From Porpolomopsis calyptriformis (lineage: Eukaryota > Basidiomycota > Agaricomycetes > Agaricales > Hygrophoraceae): DNA of 64,000 bases. The notes beneath the pieces are model-generated. The model was given only the letters and a program-made list of their open reading frames with translations. It ran no database searches and was not told the DNA's origin. The DNA is taken from contig OX621173.1 of NCBI GenBank assembly GCA_951640195.1, positions 599,780-663,779 of the forward strand. The letters are read 5' to 3'. Positions 33,577 through 45,404 of the stretch are shown piece by piece (position 1 is the first letter of the stretch; every line of letters begins with the position of its first letter). The position numbers were made by a program, and so were the translations under genes.

Positions 33577-36500
33577 ATGTCCAGTGATTGTGAAATCAGC
33601 GCGTGGTCGGAGATTGAGAGAGTGGATCGCTTTCTCGACGCAATCAGCCTCTCCACCGACGAAATCTTGCAGAGCGAGGTCCGTGATCAGAAATTGCTGG
33701 TGCCGACCGATGAGCCGCTTGCTCTACAGTACTATGACCTCCTCAACTTCATCACAATTGAAGCAGGATTCACTGAGATATGTGACTACAGCGACATCGA
33801 ACAGGGTGCTCTCTTGGGAGTTGGAACGACCATGACTGTACATCGTGGGCTGTGGCGATCCAAAGCCGTGGCGGTAAAGTGAGTGTGGTATTCTGCTTCT
33901 CGAAAGCTTCAGGGCTAATTGAGCTTGAGGAAAATCAATGTGGATTTGTATCAATCAGGTCAACAGCAATCAAAAGTCGGCAATACCGCAGCCCGCATTG
34001 CAGCTGCAACTTTGGGTTGGGCTTCACCTTCCCGTTTTCTCACTCTGTCGTGTGAACTAATATTTGCCTCTATATAGAAATCCGGCTCATGACGAACGAT
34101 TACCTGAAGGGGCACGCGAACATTATCGATCTTCTAGCAATTGCATGGGAAGAACTTCCGGGACGAGATGATGCGGCACCTCTATTCCGTCCCGTGCTAC
34201 TTGTGGAACTTGCGGTCGACGAGTCTGGCCAGCCATTCACGCTTGACAAATACATGGCTCAGCACAAAGGCAGTATTGGCCTCAAGGAAAGGACCAAGAT
34301 TCTCTGCGACATCGCAAATGGATTGGCTGCGATTCACGCGTTATCGGTGGTGCATAGTGATGTGAAACCTTTGAATATACTCATGGGTTGGGGCAAACTT
34401 CAAGGTAGGTTTGTCGCAAAGTTGTCAGACTTTGGATTCTCGTCGATCGATTCGGATGGACCAAGAATTGGCCTTGGAACTTTTCTGTGGACCGCACCGG
34501 AGTGTCTCCCGGAAGCGAGTGAAGAGCTCAAGAAATTCAAGAATACGACGACACGAGATATATACAGCTTTGGATTAATTATCTGGTATGCTGTACTCTC
34601 CACTTTTTGATTGGAGAAATCTGGGATAGTGATGTGTCGTTAAAGGTATATGCTATTTGAGCGGACACCATTCCACAAGGGTGGCAAACGGCTGAATGAT
34701 AACGCTATCACTGCTATGAAACTTGGCGACAAGGTGATTGTAGATGTCGAGGATGAATTCAAGCGGACCTATCGGGTGCCAGACAAGGAACCAGAGTGGT
34801 GGGATGAAGCATCAAGTGCCTGGGTTCCGGACAATGACGTGTTTCCGCACACCTTACGCGTTTACATGACCTCCTTCCTCTTCCTTAATCCTGGGCAGCG
34901 GTTTCTGCTCATACCTGGGGCTGATTTGCAGGCCTTTGCTACCCGAATATGGGACAGGTTTGTATAGTTTCTGCCCCATTTGCACCCACATATCTAATTT
35001 GTATCAAGAGATTTATTGCGGCAAAACTATGAACTATTTCTCACCGGCACTTGGGATGCCCATTGGCATAACCGAATGTTGAATGATGAGGATCGAATGC
35101 CTCCAACCGGATGGCTCAAGCGAGAGGGAAGGCGATCACACCCACTGCGACTGCCGATACATAGTCCAACCGCCAACAACGCTGTAAGTTGGAACATCCA
35201 AGAACACGTCCGCTCTAGCTAACCCCTGCCAAGTTCAATATCATCGACCAGGCCAACACGCATTGCCCCGAAGTAGTGAAACGCTCGATTTTCGAGGCTG
35301 CAATCAGACGCGCTGCTCGTTTAGAAGGATCCGAAAAGGCCAGAGCAGCCGCAATGGTTGCAGCATGCTACATGCATGGTTTTGGTGTTGAAAGGAACAA
35401 GCGGGCTTTCATTAAGTGGTGCAAACTGGGTGCCGATTTTGGTCATGCACACTGCATGTATCAACTCATTCTCTCCCACCACGACGGTCTGGCCACTGGA
35501 GATTTTGTCAAGATCGATCGACATCAGCTCATGGAATACGTTTGTGAACTTCTTTTCGCAAGCATCACGTTCGACGGCGAGACGTATTTCGGAAACCGTC
35601 TTGACCGGAGCGGATATCTGAGGCTAAAGGATGTTATCTGCACGCGGCCTTCCCCAGCGTTTTCTGGGATCTGGCCTGTGATGGATGCATTTATCAACTA
35701 CATCATGCTGGGGAGGGAAGTCAATAAAACGAAAGTCTTCTCGGTTGTCGAACAGTTTTCCGCAGATCCCAACCTCCAGGCTGCCGCCAAGGCTATCCTG
35801 AAGGATGAACCATTGACATTAGACGAGATTATCCTTCAGAACCCCAAGGTCCTGGGCAACACCAGCGAGAAAGGTCAAACATTGCTTCATTTAGCAGCTT
35901 TGTTGGACCGTGGTGGATTGGCTGTCAAGCTGATCAGCCACTACGAAATGGATCCGTTTGTTGGCGATAAGGATGGAATTTCTCCTGTGGAGCTTGCACT
36001 CCATATGGGTAGCATGCGCGTGGCGCAAGCAATTATGCACTACACCCTCCGCTGTGAAGGGTATACGCTTAGTTCCAAGCAGGTAAATCTTCTTGGGATA
36101 ATGCAGAGGCACATGAATGAAGGAAACGGAGCCATGACATCTATAATCCTTCTCTGGACGTTGTTCATCAAAGACGAGAGGGTTTTTACCGAAAACAGCA
36201 TCCGGCAAATAATGATCGACGAGCTCTTGCAGAAGGCAATCGGAAAGGGTAATTGGTTCGCATTCTGCCAACTCCTTTCTTGGGGTGCCAACCCAAACTA
36301 CACCTCCCCAAGGCGTTCCCGCAATGAACCCACAGTAGACGTCCTCAGTATGGCAGTAATGTTCAACCAACCTCTGATGGCTGCTGTCCTACTGGCGCTT
36401 GGCGCAGATCCTGATGGTCTTGGAAGATTTGGCGCATGCTCCCCGTTACACTATGCAGTAGTGGGGACTGGGTACAACCACGATGCGGTCAGTCTTAAAA

Positions 36501-38279
36501 AAGAAGCGCTCTACAGTCACGGCAAGCAGATGGGCCTTGCGCCAACCTTCATTTCCTTGTATCCCTGCCATTCCTCCGACCTCCAGAGGTTCTCCGTTCA
36601 CGTACTGCTCAAATATGGTGCAGACATCGAACTACCTGAGGACAGTGGCCGAAGTCCTCTCTCGGGAGCGATCACGACGAGCAAGTACACACAATCCGCG
36701 AAATTCCTGCTTGAGCGGAAATACCCACCCGACATCAACTCGGGGGATTTTACAGGCTCCACTGCTCTTCACCTTGCCATCAATCAGAAGAATCTCCAAA
36801 GGGTGGACTTCTGCCTAAATTTTGGTGCAGATCCAGAACGAAAGGATCTCAAGGGAAGAACTGCGCTAGCGATTGCTGCTGGCACTGGCCATCTCCGGAT
36901 CTGCCAACGCCTGCTCCATGCTGGTGCGAATATTGCCGCGAAGGACGCGAGTGGGAATAACTGCCTTGAACTTGCATTACACTCCGAGGAGCTGACTCGC
37001 TTCTTCCTTGAGGTCCTGCGTAAAGGGCCTACTGACAAGTATAAAAATGTTTTGAACAACAGGGATCACCAAGGGCGCAGCATCATCCATGTTGCTGTTA
37101 CATCAACTTCGAACAAACGTGTTCCGGGAAGCGTACTCAAACTGCTTTTAGAGGAAGGCGTAAATCCATTCCTAAGTGACCATATTGGATATTCTCCAAT
37201 GCATTGGGTCATAGCTTCCGGAGATCCGGAAAGTGCAGGAGACCCCAGCCGCGAACATTTCGAGATTCTGCTGGCAAACAAGCCCGCGCTTGCGCTCCTT
37301 CTCTATGATGATATACTCGGCCTGACACCGGCCCATTTTCTCGTCTTGTATCGCCGGTCCGATCTATTCCCTGTGGTCAAGAAGCATGCGTTCTTGGTAT
37401 ACTCGAGCATTGCCAATGACGTGAAGGGGTTGGTTTTGCCCATGACAGCGATGGAGTTGTTTGACAAAGGTATTCCACCATCCAAGCCTGGTTGTTTCTC
37501 TCTTTACACAACAGAGACGGCTAACCAACCCTTCAGCAGTAAAACACCCCACCTCCACCCTCCTTTCCAAAATTCTCCGCCTAATCTGGAAGTTGAGTAG
37601 GTGGCGCGCGCCCATGTTCTCCGCCGACCGCGTTATGGCTGAATATCGCGGCCTCGAGCGGATCGTCAACCTCCGCAAAAAAGCTATCTACGGTCCCCCC
37701 AAGGTTCCACAGATCGAATACGACTACTTTGCCTCCGGCGAGATAGTCGAGACATTCATAAGCCGTCATGCTTGGGTGTTTGATCAACACGGACGGCATA
37801 AGGGGAATAAACTCCTGTCTTCCTTCACGGAAGACCATCTCAATACCCGCGTCTGGATCATTGATGAAGCAGGGGAGATCCACGGCGTAGCGGGTAACCC
37901 TGATGGCGGCATGCGCGAAGAGGATAAAGAGTTCGAAGGATGGACGAAAGAGCAGTGGGCCACGATCGGGGAGATGATGACGGACGCCTTTAAGAAATCT
38001 GGCATCGCCGCCGATATTCCGCCCGGTACCGATCCACTTTCGGTATCAGCAGGCAAAGAAGAAGCACAGGAGTGGGTTGGGGAAGAGGGGAGGGAGGCGT
38101 TGGGTGATGGCCCCATTTTTGGGGTGTTTGTGCCACCGAAACAGGCGGGTGACGGGGAGTGGATTTGGCCAGAAAATGGGTGTGAAGTTTCGGGGATGGA
38201 GGAAGTGGAGGGGGGGATTTTGGGGGGATTAACGAATCCGACAGATGAGATTGTGTGGCAGATACATTATACGTGTTAG
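33577..38279 (+). CDS. Protein kinase with Sel1-like and ankyrin repeats
   Basis: Seven exons (33577-33878, 33930-34015, 34078-34585, 34646-34957, 35009-35183, 35234-37469, 37537-38279) join in phase to 1453 aa. The kinase shows LLGVGTTMTVHRG (Gly loop), AVAVKKI (Lys), SVVHSDVKPLNIL, SDFGFSS and TAPECLPE, so all catalytic residues are present; it starts near residue 75 and ends near 420. A linker with GTWDAHWHNRM precedes a Sel1-like unit (MVAACYMHGFGVERNKRAF) and many ankyrin repeats (TLLHLAALLDRGG, SPLHYAVVG, TALHLAINQKN, TALAIAAGTGH, SIIHVAVTS). The last exon adds about 245 residues without known motif (FSADRVMAEYRGLERI). The architecture resembles animal RIPK4/ANKK1. The gene is flanked by an HCNGP 3'-end relic and HCNGP itself. 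Confidence 0.8.
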
Positions 38280-38539
38280 GTTTTTGGGAGAGTTAACCGT
38301 GTAGATTAGTTGCGGTATGGTATCTAGGAGGAATAACCCGGATGTACTGTATACAGCTTGCCAGATTGTCATACCATCCTTTGTTTCGCAGTCATTTTAG
38401 ACATCTGGCAGAGTCACCCTATGAGGTAGGTGGAGGCACTACATATCATGGCCGATGAGGTATAAACCAAGGTTGAAGACATATACACGAAAGCAAGGAT
38501 ACATCGAGGGTACATCCAATAAATAAATATCGAACGACA

Positions 38540-39825
38540 TCACCCCCATTTGCTTTTCTCCCTTTCCCTCTTATACCCATTCCCCCGAACGTCATAGCCC
38601 TTCAGATACGGGTTGAATCTGTGCTTTTGTGCAGGGTCTTGGTTAGGCTGTTGCGTCGGCCGTCGCGGGGCAGAAGACGAGGATGGCGGTTTGGAAGAAG
38701 TAAAGTCGATTTGGGTTCGCTTGCCTGAACTTTGTGCGGCTGCTTGTTGTTCGCCGCGAGACTTTTGATACTCGGCTGCGGAGGGAGGTAATCCAGAGAA
38801 CGGGTCGTCCCGCAGGTAGGGTGGGGGATGAGGGAGGGAGGTATTCAATGAAGAGAGTCCCAGGGGGTGGATGCATAGGTAGTGCCGAATAGAAACAAAT
38901 CGAGTTGGTATTTAACAAGTTAATCGCGGTGTAGATCCAACCAAGACCACGTACCGATTCGGTCTGCGAACCAGTCGTCTTTGACATCATCAGGATCCCA
39001 TATCTCTTTCGGAAAATTTGTCGCTCGTTCATCCACGTCGACAAATTCTACCAGCTTGGCGTAGAGATGTGGATTACGGAAAGAGCGATTGGACATCAAC
39101 GAGTCGTTGAAGTGGATCGGATTCGTAGGGTCTCGCTTGAGCGCGTGAAATTGAGCGAGTTTGGCCTGATCAAAAAAAAGAGAGATTTTGGCTAAGAAGA
39201 AACTTATTGGTGGCAGGGGTATACTTCGATGACAAGATTCGGTGGCTCGGTTGATGGCGGGGGAATGCCCCAGTCCACAACCCCAGGAATCGGAGGCGGA
39301 CGCATAAGCATCTGGAGGTGGGACAGCTCGTCTGGAGGCTGTTCCAGAGTGTGAAGGATGCTGGAGGATGCCACCGGGTTGGCTTGATCTTGTGCCAATG
39401 GCGGGCACATTTCTGAGATAGGACGACCTCTGGAATCACTTTTGGGTTTTGGCGGTCGTCGGATTATAATGTCAGACTTGAGCGAACGTGGTGCTGACGC
39501 TTTGATGGTGGCAGTTAAAAAATGGGAGGATCAACTAGAACCTCAAAGCTCCGGGACGTACATTCTGATGGCGCATTATCAAAAGCGGACTTCAATGATT
39601 TATCCTATCCATGCAAGAAACGGAAGCGAACAAAGAGGGAAACTGTGAAAGCAGTGGAAACGGTGAAGGCTCTTACATGCGTGTTAGGATCATGTTTGCC
39701 TCTCAAAGTGGATGTTTCAGTCCTGTCTTCGGCGTCGCTTTGAGATTCGTCGTCGTATGCCACGAGTCCTTTGAGACGGTCAGTTTTCGTTGAATGTTTT
39801 CAGGATATCCATGCTCACCTTGCAT
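38540..39825 (-). CDS. SAP30-binding-protein / HCNGP family protein
   Basis: Begins with a 7-nt exon, ATGCAAG, whose splice to GACTCGTGGC gives [17 protein letters not shown], the family start. Later exons encode [18 protein letters not shown], then the HCNGP core [20 protein letters not shown] and [20 protein letters not shown] to WFADRI. The C-terminus is Gln/Ser-rich ([16 protein letters not shown]) and ends [12 protein letters not shown]. In animals SAP30BP (HCNGP) is a nuclear factor in transcriptional repression and splicing of short introns. A nuclear role is inferred here. It is convergent with the kinase-ankyrin gene, 260 bp away, and its 3' end is duplicated as a relic at 31.6 kb. 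Confidence 0.85.
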
Positions 39826-40321
39826 GGCGTAAAAAGGATAAATTTATTATGTAATATAATTTTGACTTGGGCGATCACAAGCTTGCACTCAAGCTTGTTC
39901 CCTCAGGTTATGTGCATCTGGTTCCGTTTATCTTTCATCGTTGTTTGGAGAGCTCGGGTGATCTGCTCGTGTGATGCTTGTACTCGAAGTTCTTGGCATT
40001 TGTCAGGCTTTTTTTTGTTTCTGCATCGCCCCTTTCAATTGACTGATTAATTCCTCGAGTGCCTCGAGTGATGGGTTCCCAAGCAGAGAATTGTTATCCC
40101 GGAGCTATACACCCTCAAGGCATTGCACATTGCAAATTGTTCCGTTGGAAGTTTCATAAAGGACTTGCGGTCAAAAAGAAGGTTGATTTTCAACTCAAGT
40201 TTATCTTGCTGGCCAGCAAGCAGGTGGTTTGATTGAATCTGTCCGGTTTAACTTTTCACACAGGGCATTCATTGAAGACTGTTTCTCTCGAGGTTTGAGT
40301 CTAAACCGCATTAGGTCAGTT
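39826..40321. other. Divergent intergenic region
   Basis: About 500 bp between HCNGP and the F-box gene, which point away from each other. It should contain both promoters. No other feature is supported. Confidence 0.45.
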
Positions 40322-41524
40322 ATGTTTCCTTATCTCCCCGTCGAATTGCACAAAGTTATCATCGACAATTTCGACAAGCATATCGACCAGGCCACCCTGC
40401 GTTCTTGTACTTTGACCTGCAAATCATTTTCACATGCCAGCCGGTCTCGTCTCTTCTCCGATCTTTACCTGAGAAGCAAGCGCCAGGTCGAAAACCTCCT
40501 CAGGTTGTCAACTCATCCCTGGGCGTATGTTCGCAGGTTGTTCTTCTCCGAGGAGCACAGCTTATGGCTGCACTGGGCGTTACCTCTCATCGCACCCTAT
40601 CTGCAGCATGTCACCATCCTCTCCTTTCGCTCCTTGGAGTGGGAATATTTGGGTGGAACCGCACGCTCCGTGCTGTTGTCCGGCTTCCGTAGGGTCGAAT
40701 GCCTCAGGTTGCTGCATAGCCTATTCGAGACACTGGCACAAATGAACGAATTAATCACGTCATTCCCATCCTTGACACATTTTTCATGCCACTGCACATC
40801 CTGGACAACCATTGACCCGCATATGATCCCTCTCCCTCTCACTATCACATCCATCACTTTGGATTCCATCCACGCAGATTTCTTTGATCGACTCTTGGGC
40901 CTTGAGCCACATCCCATTGTGCGCACGATCCGATTTGCGTCGATGGAAAAGAAGCATCTGAAGGACGTCGGCAATCTGTTGAAGAGGCTAGGTTCGCATC
41001 TCGAGTACCTTGACCTGGGTTCGCTTTTGGTTGAACTCTGTTCGGATCCACAATGTCAGCCAAAATTCCCCTCACTCTACAGAATGGTACTTGAACGTAA
41101 AATTTCAGCACTGCTTGAAAGCAGCATCGATCTTGCTCGCAACACCCGTCTTCGTCTCATCAGCTTAGACCACAGGTTAACCTTCGCGGGCTACCCGGGC
41201 GATATGGCATTTACATTATGGTCTCAAAGTGTTCATGTGAAGCAAGTCGTGTTGGAAATGAGGCTAAATCAGGGCGGGTTGTATTGGGTTGACTGGCCCC
41301 GGATTGACCACTATTTTTCTCAACGGCGATGGACAAACCTTGACAAGGTCGTGTTCATATTGTGGGTCCAACCCGAATTCAGACGTGCAGCCAAGAAATT
41401 GATAAAAGATCGTTTGCCTTTACTCAATGGTCGTGGCGCGTTAGCGGTGTGGGGTTTGCAATCAGGATCGTTGTATCCAGGAATGAGGAGATTTTTTGAT
41501 TACGACTACCCTAATCACACGTGA
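40322..41524 (+). CDS. F-box-like protein
   Basis: Single-exon, 400 aa from the ATG at 40322; the longer open frame upstream begins with a non-ATG codon and adds no motif. The N-terminus MFPYLPVELHKVIIDNFDKH...LRSCTLTCKSFSHASRSRLF is an F-box of the kind abundant in Agaricomycetes. The rest is LRR-like (FSLRSLEWEYLGG, FRRVECLRLLHS, PSLTHFSC, LEYLDLGSL) and ends in SLYPGMRRFFDYDYPNHT. F-box proteins are substrate receptors of SCF ubiquitin ligases. The target is unknown. The gene ends only 15 bp before GPI8. Confidence 0.75.
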   Translation: MFPYLPVELHKVIIDNFDKHIDQATLRSCTLTCKSFSHASRSRLFSDLYLRSKRQVENLLRLSTHPWAYVRRLFFSEEHSLWLHWALPLIAPYLQHVTILSFRSLEWEYLGGTARSVLLSGFRRVECLRLLHSLFETLAQMNELITSFPSLTHFSCHCTSWTTIDPHMIPLPLTITSITLDSIHADFFDRLLGLEPHPIVRTIRFASMEKKHLKDVGNLLKRLGSHLEYLDLGSLLVELCSDPQCQPKFPSLYRMVLERKISALLESSIDLARNTRLRLISLDHRLTFAGYPGDMAFTLWSQSVHVKQVVLEMRLNQGGLYWVDWPRIDHYFSQRRWTNLDKVVFILWVQPEFRRAAKKLIKDRLPLLNGRGALAVWGLQSGSLYPGMRRFFDYDYPNHT

Positions 41525-41539
41525 TCTTTACCCACTCTC

Positions 41540-43107
41540 ATGTACCGTTTGCTCGTCTTCGCACTGCTATGCATCATTAGCGGAATTCATGCTGTACCAT
41601 CACTAGTAGACCCTCTCCAGAATGATTCCCTTCTTCAGTTCTTTGGACGAAACAGAACGGCGAGCGGGTCGGCGCATACTAACAACTGGGCTGTCTTGGT
41701 CTGTGCTTCTCGATATTGGTTCAATTATCGGGTATGTGTGACCCATTAAACCGTGAAATGCAGTATTAAAATCTTGTTCTGCCCTCGGTAAATAGCATAT
41801 GGCGAACGCTCTCGGGATGTGTGTTTCCTTTCATTTCCTCAGTGTTCAATAAGCTGAGAGGGCCGTTCAGGTATCGCACCGTTAAGCGACTAGGTATTCC
41901 AGACTCGAATATCATTCTCATGTTGGCGGACGATGTTGCGTGTAATGCGAGAAACAAATTCCCCGGGACTGTCTACGCCAACTCTGGACGCCACCTTGAC
42001 TTGTATGGCGATAATATCGAGGTTGACTATCGCGGTTACGAGGTAACGGTGGAAAATTTTATCAGAGTATTGACAGGTGCGTTTTGCGATCGCTGATCGC
42101 GTTTGTTCGGGTTGGTGAATTTTTGTTTGCAAGGACGTGTCGAACCTTCCGTGCCTCGTTCCAAGCGGCTCCTGACGGATGATAGATCGAATATTTTTGT
42201 GTATATGACCGGACACGGTGGGAACGAGTTTCTCAAGTTCCAGGATAGCGAGGAAATCAATGCGTTTGATATCGCGGATGCCTTTGAGCAAATGTGGCAG
42301 AAAAAGCGGTATCTGATTTGTCTTTCCGTATAGCCACAAGCGCTGATTCCGTGAATAACAGATATAATGAAATATTTTTCATGATCGACACCTGCCAAGC
42401 CAACACGATGTACTCCAAATTCTACTCTCCAAACATCCTCGCCACAGGTTCCTCTGAAATTCTCGAAAGCTCGTACTCAGTCCGTTCACGCTCTTTATTC
42501 TCACGCCATTTCTCATTAATCCTCCGTTTCCCTCTTTTGGTAGCACGAGAACGACAACGACATTGGGGTGGCCGTCATCGACAGTTTCACTCACTATGTT
42601 CTTGAGTTCATGGAAGGCATCAACAAAACCAGCCAAAAGTCAATGCAAGATCTCGTCAGTTCCTCCGTTTGAATCCCCCCTCGCCGTTTTCTTTCTGATG
42701 GTTTCGGAAAAAAGTTCGATTCATACGACTTTAAGAAAATCAATTCGCATCCAGGGGTTCGTTCCGACCTGTTTCATAGACCATTAGACGGTACCCTCAT
42801 CACCGACTTCTTTGGTGGCGTCGCCCACGCCGAAGTGATGATGTCCCCGGACTCGTCTCGCACCCAAAACACGCAGTCATCCGATCCCGCTCGCTTTCGT
42901 GGCCACCACCCATCAGCTCATGCCGATCTCAACGCACCCACCGAGCGGTCGTCGGGGCCGTTGCTCAAAGCGGAAACATCCCACAGGGATTTAGCTGTCG
43001 GGTCGTCGGCTCTGCCTCCGAGCGCGTTGTGGAGGCAGTTGAGGGCGTGGTGCTCTCTCGGTCTTATCGCCGCTCTTGTCGGTTGGGTTACGATGCGGAA
43101 GCAATGA
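41540..43107 (+). CDS. GPI8: GPI transamidase catalytic subunit Gpi8 (PIG-K)
   Basis: ER enzyme that cleaves the C-terminal signal of precursors and attaches the GPI anchor. Exon 1 gives signal peptide [20 protein letters not shown] and [17 protein letters not shown]. Introns then separate [33 protein letters not shown] (catalytic His) and [16 protein letters not shown] (catalytic Cys), [19 protein letters not shown], and [20 protein letters not shown]. The luminal C-terminal tail is followed by a membrane segment ([15 protein letters not shown]) and ends RKQ. C13-family protease fold, complete. The 3' end with downstream flank is duplicated as a relic at 45.0-45.4 kb. Confidence 0.92.
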
Positions 43108-43314
43108 GCCGGTTTCCGTCCAAGGCGCGTTGTATGTGTATCCGATCAAACCTGGGACGATAAGCGCTCGGCTTGATTTTTATTCGAGGGGGCTGCAAGT
43201 AGGGATTTGAACCTTTTGACGACCTTGACTCTAACGTTTGTTTCTCGTCATATGTCACGCACCGTCCTGTCCCCTATGATGTACTACTTCAGTGATTACA
43301 CTCGGGAGGTCAAG

Positions 43315-43520
43315 GCATCCCGCATTGCAAATTTAATTCCTCCATAATATGGGCCAATTCGTCGGTTGCCAACGCCATCGGAGAGGTCTTGTGATCATAT
43401 TCAAATCACTCAAAGGTATTAAAGACTCGACATGGGCACACATCTTCCGAGTAGTGCCGGCCACTCCTTCGAACAGAAAGCAGGTCTTTTTTTTTTGAAT
43501 ATTCAACACGGCCAATCATC
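43315..43520 (+). promoter_or_regulatory. SSP-family promoter of SSP1
   Basis: Almost base-for-base the same as 53638-53843 upstream of SSP2, with landmarks AAGGCATCCCGCATTGCAAA, GTTGCCAACGCCATCGGAG, TATTAAAGACTCGACATGGG, GTAGTGCCGGCCACTCC and AGAAAGCAGGTC before a T run. The last two are shared with SSP3. TATTAAAG may be the core element. Conservation through 200 bp implies recent duplication or selection on control sequence. Confidence 0.65.
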
Positions 43521-44243
43521 ATGCACCTCTCAATTGTCGCTGTTTTCGCCTTGCTCATTAATGCGGTTGTCATATATGCTGCTCCCTCATCACTCGGTGA
43601 AAGCTCCACTTCTGATCCATTCCCTATTACCGAACTGGAAGGTCCGATTGAAGTAAGTAATTTTAGGTCCTGACCATTCATATTTATATCTTTCAACAAG
43701 ACGCTATGTACCGACGGCTGTTCGATGAATGTTCCGTTTCACCAAAAGGAAAATTGCCGGGGCCAATGCATGGGGGAGTGGCGTTCGTGGTTTCTGGCGA
43801 CGGAGCATTACGTACGTCTAATTTGGTTTTTTTTTAAATCAAGTTCCACAATTTATACCCTCCAAAAGCGTTATCATTTTATCAAGGATTCTAGGAGGAC
43901 TTCGAACGACAATGATATCAAAGAGAATCTTGGTAGATATTTGAAAGCCCTCTTTCTGCAAGAGTTGAAAAACCGTAAGAAGTGGGAGGAAGTGGAGGTA
44001 AGGTTGGTGGGGGCCAAGAATTTTGATCGTGACATACTTCCTAAGGCGTCAAAGGGGGTGACTCGTGTGGGTAGTGGGAAGTGGGTGGAAGCTACAACGC
44101 ATCGTTGGCTGTTTGGTGGGGAGGCCTTTCCCTCGACAGGCAATCGTAGGATGACGAGCAATCGTGGAGGGAAGAAGCAGGGTCGCTTCCTTTACGATCC
44201 CAAGCAGACCCCTCCTCATGTCCCAAGCATGATCCCCGAGTAG
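43521..44243 (+). CDS. Small secreted protein SSP1 with twin CX3C motif
   Basis: Exon 1 encodes the signal peptide MHLSIVAVFALLINAVVIYA and the mature start APSSLGESST. Intron 1 (GTAAGT to CAACAAG) leads to exon 2 with TLCTDGC, then 11 residues and ENCRGQC: CX3C-X11-CX3C. Intron 2 (GTACGTC to CCAAAAG, in frame) leads to a lysine-rich, cysteine-free C-terminus of about 125 residues ending HVPSMIPE. Twin CX3C spacing is seen in alpha-hairpinin-type peptides and in mitochondrial Tim proteins; with a signal peptide the former fits better. Function unknown. The paralogue is SSP2. Confidence 0.7.
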
Positions 44244-45009
44244 AGGCTACACTCAATGATCGTGGTGTCTTTGGAGGAAACCCTATTTCCTCCTCGGTCA
44301 AATTTATTTATTGTGAACATTATTGAGCCTGTCGGCCAAGTGTGTCTGCGGGGTTAATGAGATATGATCAGGCCGGGCTGGCTAAAAGAGATCCGAGCGC
44401 GGACCGTCGGTCAATCGGAGTAATCGCACCCAATCGCTTTACCCTCCAAACCTCACTCTTGGATCTATCCCATGCTTCTCAGGGCCAGTGCCAAGGCAGC
44501 CACACTGTCGACGATCCATGTCTCGCAATCTCTGGACAAACAATGCGGCCCTTGCCCCTCCAGATGAAGACTGAATCATTAAGTGGTTAAATAATCTCGG
44601 AGGAGGGGACGGGGAGGGGGGAAATGTTCTGGGAATGGAATGTTTGATCTTGGCTCGAAACATTCTGCCTTCCAACCCAATGATTGTCCCTTGATTGATT
44701 GCGCACTTGCCAATTCATGATATGCTTGCCACGGGTAGTGTCCACAGTCACGGACCTCTGGTTACGCACTTGCCATCGTTTTATCGCAACATGGGTAGCG
44801 CTGAAGGACTTGTGAGTCTGGGATTCTTGAGGGTGAAATGGGTGATTACCGATGACCTTGATATGTGGACCACATATCAAACTCATCTGTAATGCTTTAT
44901 CGTCATCTGCCTCGAATCAAGCTCGCGGGTGTCGATTGTAGCTGGCCGAGAAGTATTGATGGATGGCATTGAATGAGACGACACCACAAACTTATTTACT
45001 GACGGACGT
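44244..45009. other. Spacer downstream of SSP1
   Basis: No gene is supported. A block near 44489-44545 (CAGCCACACTGTCGACGATC to GGACAAACAATGC) weakly matches 54545-54610 downstream of SSP2, consistent with a tandem duplication that included the 3' flank. Confidence 0.4.
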
Positions 45010-45313
45010 TACCTGAAATTCTACTCCCCAACAGGAGGCATTGGGGGTGGCCGTTGACAAGCTTCACTCACTATGTTCTCGAGTTGTTGGAAGACATCGA
45101 CGAATTCTCTCTGTTTGGTTTTTTTTTTCCTCCCACCCTCATCAACCGCCACCAGATGTGATGATACCACCGGCGGCCTCCCTCTCGTGGCACACCCCCT
45201 TTGGAGGAGATTAAACCTGCGACCAATCAATTGATAAACACTTGCTTACCTTTATTCGAGTGGTGTTGCAAGTAACGATTCGAGCTTTGACTCTAATGTT
45301 TGTTTCTCGTCAT

Positions 45314-45379
45314 ACGAGTTAATCCCAATCGGGAAATCGGCTAGTGGGATTAGAACTTAATTAATAAAGAAAATTTACT
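45314..45379. mobile_element. 66-bp hairpin insertion (MITE-like)
   Basis: These 66 bp are absent from the matching GPI8 flank, which joins TCTCGTCAT directly to ATGTCACGC. The insert has an inverted repeat (GTTAATCCCA and TGGGATTAGAAC) around a short loop. Only a 2-bp duplication (AT) could flank it, so the class is unclear. Confidence 0.35.
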
Positions 45380-45404
45380 ATGTCACGCACCGTGTCCCCT
45401 CTGT

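Noticed and set aside
37461..38279. A separate gene overlapping the end of the ankyrin protein
   Set aside because: A GTATTCC...CCCTTCAG intron at 37470-37536 joins the ankyrin frame to this frame in phase (FDK to AVKHP), and the whole coding length becomes divisible by three. It is the last exon.
40229..40321. Upstream extension of the F-box protein
   Set aside because: The open frame begins with a non-ATG codon; the F-box begins right after the ATG at 40322.
43180..43300. tRNA gene on the minus strand (GGTTCAAATCC B-box-like)
   Set aside because: No A box, no cloverleaf and no paired acceptor stem; the paralogous flank at 45.27 kb has lost the motif.
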